From NCBI GenBank assembly GCA_030272585.1, contig BSYQ01000013.1:1612001-1676000 (forward strand): a DNA stretch of 64,000 nt, given 5' to 3'. The notes beneath the pieces are model-generated. The model was given only the letters and a program-made list of their open reading frames with translations, made no database searches and was not told where the DNA came from. The number at the start of each line of letters is the position of its first letter. Position 1 is the stretch's first letter. Origin of the DNA: Bryopsis sp. KO-2023 (taxonomy: Eukaryota; Chlorophyta; Ulvophyceae; Bryopsidales; Bryopsidaceae). Both the position numbers and the translations under genes were made by a program. Of the stretch, positions 58,849 to 64,000 are shown one piece after another.

Positions 58849-61015
58849 CCTCTCAAAAACTTCTTGTGCTCCAAAGAAGAAGCATCAATATGGCATCCCT
58901 TGTTCTCCCCTAAGATTTTCATTTTTCCACCAAAACTAACAAATAATTGATTCCATTGCATCTGACCTATTTTCGATAGTGAATACATTTCTAGCCCTTA
59001 AGTTTTTTTTGTTTTTTTTTTTCCCGTACGAGGGAAGTGAACCATCGCAGCAATGGTCCTTGGCAATGCCAAGTTGGCATCTGCAATCTCTCCAATATAC
59101 TAGCCTCCTTTTTTTTTATCCCTTCTGATGCCTTCCTCCCCGACACTTTGAGGCTATTGACGACTGCTCCTCCCATTGACTCATTCCTATCAGGTTTTTT
59201 AGCCATCAAACCATTATCGATGAACCCTTCTGACAAGCTTCATGAAATTTGTGTAGGCCAACAGCAACCACGTATTTACCATCTGAAAAAGAAGAAGGAA
59301 ATTCAAGAAGAGGACATGACCAACGAGTTGTGTCATTTCTTTTTATGATGTGGGGGCCAACAATGGCCCTCAAATGTTCAGCGGTGTATTAACAAGAGAA
59401 AGCGACAATTTGTAAAGCTGCAACTACCTGTGAATAGAGCCAGCGGGATTCATTTCAATCTCTAAGAAAAGGCAGTGGCCAGTTGTCCTGAATTAATGGC
59501 ACTCGAATCTTTCATTACCACAGCCTGTTGAGTATGTTCCTGCATAGCAGTCCACAACAAAAGAGGGGGTTCTTTCAGCCAACCTGTTCCCGTGTAAATA
59601 TGTGCACATGTGTTTGCAGAATTTCGTTAAAATCAATCAATGTCCCGATGGCAGGTAGAATAGTATGTACATGAAAAACAATTCTGGAACAATGCATGAA
59701 AGAAGCAATGGAATGATTGTTAGGTGGTTTCAAGCAATTTGGCAATACCATTAATGAAACGTTGTATTTTTCCAAGGCCGCAGCATCGGAATCTCGCGGG
59801 CCTTTCAAAAAGAAAATGGGAATGCTGGCGTGGAAATCACTTCAACAATCTTCGAAAGCTCTTGACACTAATGAGTCCATTAGAAAGCAAAACTGCTGAA
59901 AATTTGGACTGTGTTTTGCCTGGCCGAAAAAAAAAATAAAAATAAAAAAATCTTTTGTTCTTTCGTTTTCGAAAACATCCATGAGTTTCAATGCACTCGC
60001 TTGTGAATTCAACATGTTTTCTCGACATCCCAAAATCAGCAATACTCCATATTTCATATTTCACATGAGATCTGTTGCCTGAACGAAAAGTATTGTTTCA
60101 TGTTGGATGGAACCTGGGCAGAAACTATATTGCAGGCAATTTCTGGAACTGCAATCACCTCTAACAACCATGCTTTTATCAGGCCACCTCTCGAGTGCAA
60201 GCAATATTTTTAAGCTTCCTTGGTGGATGCCTTCGTAGTCACCATAAAAAATCTTGGCGGCCACGAGGATTTTTCAGAGTGTCATGCAGGTTCCTGTTCT
60301 GGAGCAGGATATGGAACCATCAAGCCCATCAAATTATCCAATTTATGGCTGTCTAGAAAGGAAAACACATTTTCTTTTTCAAATTTCATGCATCTTCCAA
60401 AAAGGAACCGATCATTACCTTTCAAGACTTTCATAAGAATTGTGATGGCCAAAAAAAATTTACGTCAGAGTTTTTTTTTCTTCTCTAGTTGAAAACATTC
60501 ATTTGTCATGAGACTTACCATGTGAGTCTGTCATGAAGTATTCACCACCAATCCTCCCAAAAAAGTGCGCGTCCATTGACGGCAGTTGCAACAATAATGA
60601 GGCACAGTTCCCAGAATTTCAGCCCCTCTCATATGTCTGACCAAGATTGGAGGGATGGCATTTGAACGGCAACCGATTTTCAGCGGAAGATAGGCTGCCA
60701 TCCTGAGAAAAAGGAACCTGGAAAAAATATCAAAAATAAGAGATTGCTGCCTGGGAGAGGTGGTCATGTTGCTAAAAAAAGAAATGAACTTGTTCAAAAA
60801 GCATATCAGTTGCTCCAACATTTGTCAGTCATGTGTCATCATAGCCCTTGATGTCTGCTGAAATCGACCACCTACCTGGTGTGCTTGCTGGATGCCGCCC
60901 GTGTTTGTCTCTCCGCAAAACCTTTCGAACCATATTCTAGAATCTTTTTTTCCCCATTTCTTTTCCTTTCCAGCGCATTTGCTCACCACATTTGGGTTCC
61001 CGGCATAATTCTTCT
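58849..61015 (-). other. Possible exons of an unknown minus-strand gene
   Basis: Protein-like open stretches occur at about 59236-58991, 59808-59575, 60264-60061 (KIFYGDYEGIHQGSLKILL) and 60600-60510 (MDAHFFGRIGGEYF before a GTAAG donor). They were not joined into one model and no family was recognised. They may be chance. Confidence 0.25.
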
Positions 61016-61645
61016 CAACGAGAGAAAAATGTAAAAAAAACAACCTAGAGCCAATCTATTGCCCCATCCCCATCGCGGGCTATCTCCATAAACAGGGGAT
61101 CCAGTGAGACTGGGCCACCAGCCTCCCGCAGCACCCGGGCTCCCTCCAGGCTCGGCTCAATCATCAGGCACGGCTCAGTCTTCCTCGGGGGCACCTAGGA
61201 GGGGGAAAGGGGGGTTTCTCATTTGAGAAAAAACACCCCCTGCCCCCCATACGACATCCCTGCGTTAGTAGATTGTACATTTTGGGAAAAAGCAAAATCA
61301 AATCGCTAATCGTAATTTTTCAACACACCCTAATTGGGCAACTGAAACAAATGCAATGTTCTCACCATAGAACTTTAGGGCAGTTGGGTGGAAAACTCGA
61401 GAAGAAGAGTTTTCCAGTGATAATCTTCGTCTTGACTTCATGGTGGTGCGAGAGGGCTGGCAGTCCTTCTGAATCCCCCGGGCAAAGCCCAGGTGGGGAG
61501 CGGGGGTGGGGGAAAACCATGCTAGCATTGAAAACAAAGAAAAAAACCCACTAATGCCCGATCAATCCGAAACTGCACTACACCATCGTTTTTTTTTTCC
61601 GAACTTTTTTTTTTTTCACCTATTTTTCAAATCTCTCCCTTTTGA
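61016..61645. repeat. Hairpin-rich repeat, copy R2
   Basis: Nearly identical to R1 over about 540 bp. It then shares a T-rich tail with R3 that R1 lacks. All three hairpins are present. Confidence 0.88.
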
Positions 61646-63418
61646 AAAACTATTTTGGACAGCTGGATGATTAGGAGAAAGCACCCCATAGCTGCCCTCA
61701 TTCCCATCGGTATAAAAAAATCCCAGTACAAATATACGTACATCATTAGACGAAGGCTAACTAGGACTCGCAACAAATGTGATGTTGCCTTTCCTTTCCT
61801 TTTCCTTTTCTCTTTCTTTTTTTTTTGTTCTCTCTTTCTTAACTGGAAGAAAAAAGATGGTGGATAAACTATTTTCTTTCTAGGGGGCCTCAAGGTTCAA
61901 GCTCCATCACTGGTGTCAGAATCCGTGACGTTGTTTTCTCATCCATCCCCTCAACCTGCGCCAGAGTTGAAAATACATTTGAAAGAGTTTATTCCCAATG
62001 GTAACACAATAAGGTACTAGCTGAGGAAAGTACAACAAGATTTCACAGGTGTCTACATGGAAACAAAAAATGAAAATAAAAATAAAATAATGTGTAACTG
62101 TAATTCACAACGAGACTGGAATGAATCCAGCCTGATGAATGCAGAAGGAAACTATAATGATGATGGGCAACCTACGTCAGACATGGGTATTTTGGGGGCG
62201 GAAGAAACCTTGCCCTCCCACTGATCCGCCCCCTAGGGCTTTTGAGAACAGTGGCGACTGGAATGATTTCACACCCCAACGCAAAGCTATAGATGCAGCT
62301 CTGAGCTTGGGGGTCGTGAAGGAGGGCTCCCGGGCCAAAGTGCAGATCTCTGTTGAATGCTTTCCTTGCAGCAAGAATAGCGATGACTAAACGTGCCATG
62401 ATCCATTGAACGCAAGAGGGCTCGGTCAGAAGTGCCTCACATTAAGTGGAATGGGTCGCATCATCCAGGGTGTGAATCCATTCTGTTCAGAGGGCAACAT
62501 ATACACTGTCCTGTTGATGATTCGGAAAGAAACCCCCAACAACCGAATCAGCCCGAATGTCGATGGGACCCCCCCCCCACTGCAAGCGGCATCAGGGGCT
62601 TTGGAGTTGTTCCCAGCGGATATTCCACAGAGTTTCTGACCGGGGATAGCCCCAGCATGATGCTTAATTTTTGGAGGATAGGTATCACGATAATCTCCAC
62701 AAACAAGCGCCTGGACAGAAAATTGATATGAAAGCTATTAGTAAGCAACCATACATATAATCGATCAGAATAAAGGAATCGACCAGCCAGCCACAAGCAG
62801 CACATTAGCAAAAACAATAAACAGACTTTTATATGCTAGGCACTCCATCATGTGTCAAAGTAACTACCCATTAATCATTGCACCCAGCCAGTTTGGCAGT
62901 TTTCAGTTGGTATGGTTCTACCGGCCGCCCAAGACTTTAAAACATTTCTTTCAATTTACAGAAGTCTCCTACCTCATGTTGGATGAGCCCCTCGGCCTGT
63001 CGCAATGTAGCCAATATAGCAACTACTTTCTCTGAAATGTATATATAAGATCATCTAAGTCCAATATTTCAGACTCCGCTCCTCATCCATGACAGCCAGT
63101 TCTGCCCTCCATGTCGCTCATCCTGTTTCTCCTGTCCTTTTTAACGACTTTCCATATTATCAAGTTTTGCCCCCATCTCAACCCCCGGCAATCCATACAT
63201 CTTCTAAGAAAACACCCACCCCCACAAAAACTCTGTTTTTTTTGTTTTCATTCTTTTAATGTGACACATCTCTCTATCCATCGCTCACTACGTTATTACC
63301 CATTTCAAGTCTGTTTTTTCCTCTCCAGATCAATCAATTTTTTACCCTCCAAAAAGGAATTTATAAATTGTCTTTCTTTTTCTTTTGTGCACTATTGTCC
63401 ACCAACAAAAGAAACAAA
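61646..63418. other. No secure gene
   Basis: Minus-strand open stretches at 62399-62172 and 62817-62440 contain protein-like pieces (VSFRIINRTVYMLP, NGFTPWMMRPIPLN before a GTGAG donor), but no gene model or family could be supported. Confidence 0.25.
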
Positions 63419-64000
63419 AACAGCCTAGAGCCAACCTACTGCCCCATCCCCATCGCGGGCTATCTCCATAAACAGGGGATCCAGTTGGCTGGGCCACCAC
63501 CCGAGGGCCCCTCTCTCGCTGCACCGGGCTTCATCAGGCACGGCTCGCTCTTCCTCGGGGGCACCTGGGAGGGGGCAAGGGGGGTTTCTCATTTGAGAAA
63601 AAAACACCCCCCGGCCCCCCAGACAACATTCATGCGTTAGAACACTTGTTTTGGACAGCAAAATCAAATCAATATATATATATTTTTCAACAAACAATAA
63701 TTGGGCAACTTCAGCTTTCTCACCATAGAACTTTGCATCGGTTTTTTGGAAAACTCCCAAAGAGTTTTCCAGGCACATCTTCGTCTCGGGGTGCTGCGAG
63801 AGGGGGCCTCACGGCTAGCTTTCCTGCTGAACGCCCCGGGCTCAGCCCAAGTCGGAGCGGGGATGGGAACTAATCACACTAAAATATGTAAAAAGCCCAC
63901 TAATGCCAAGGCAACCCCAAAACTGTACTCATTGTCTTTTTTTTTCTTTGAAATCATACTTTTTTTTCTTTTCTCCTATCTTTCAAGTCTCTTCCCTTTG
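63419..64000. repeat. Hairpin-rich repeat, copy R3, runs off the window
   Basis: A more diverged copy with internal deletions. The stem GGAAAACTC/GAGTTTTCC is intact although its loop changed from GAGAAGAA to CCAAA. GGGC/GCCC is kept with loop TCA instead of AAA. The G/C hairpin is also kept. Confidence 0.85.

Overview
The window is nuclear DNA of an intron-rich eukaryote, most likely a green-lineage alga. Genes are cut into many short exons (10 in a tryptophanyl-tRNA synthetase, 12 in an organellar release factor) by GT-AG introns rich in T and A runs. The mobile DNA is a Ty3 chromovirus end and a CACTA transposon. Two copies of a CHUP1-like gene, a family known from land plants and streptophyte algae, point to a streptophyte alga. 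A PPP1R36-like gene would fit a flagellated cell. The lineage is an inference from gene content only.

Layout: 1-3.4 kb holds LTR-retroelement fossils, then a tRNA-like gene at 3.9 kb. At 4.7-7.7 kb (minus) lies an unfamiliar secreted cysteine-repeat protein built of alternating exon types. It is divergent from a UMP-CMP/adenylate-kinase family gene at 8.8-10.3 kb (plus). A 3.6-kb non-autonomous CACTA element (10.5-14.1 kb) carries a host-like membrane-protein exon. Then come a GT77-like glycosyltransferase (minus, 14.7-16.7 kb), a PPP1R36-like gene (plus, 17.9-19.7 kb), an unassigned membrane-protein gene (minus, 19.9-21.0 kb), cytosolic-type TrpRS (minus, 21.5-25.9 kb) and organellar RF1 (plus, 26.6-32.0 kb). 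TrpRS and RF1 are divergent.

From 32.6 to 56.5 kb there is a head-to-tail duplication. Each unit has a degenerate Pmp-like beta-helix gene (plus), a CHUP1-like gene (minus) and a short signal-anchor exon (plus). Unit 2 has about 7.2 kb between its Pmp-like and CHUP1-like parts that unit 1 lacks. That segment contains simple repeats, a 64-bp inverted repeat and a fragment of cyclase-associated protein (CAP). Unit 1 also lacks about 1.1 kb inside the Pmp-like gene.

From 56.5 kb to the end no gene was recognised, but a hairpin-rich repeat of about 0.55-0.6 kb occurs three times. Exon models were built by eye from splice signals and reading-frame phase. Those for the cysteine-repeat protein, NMP kinase, TrpRS and RF1 are phase-consistent from start to stop. 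Those for PPP1R36-like, CHUP1-like and the 20-kb gene keep unresolved joints.
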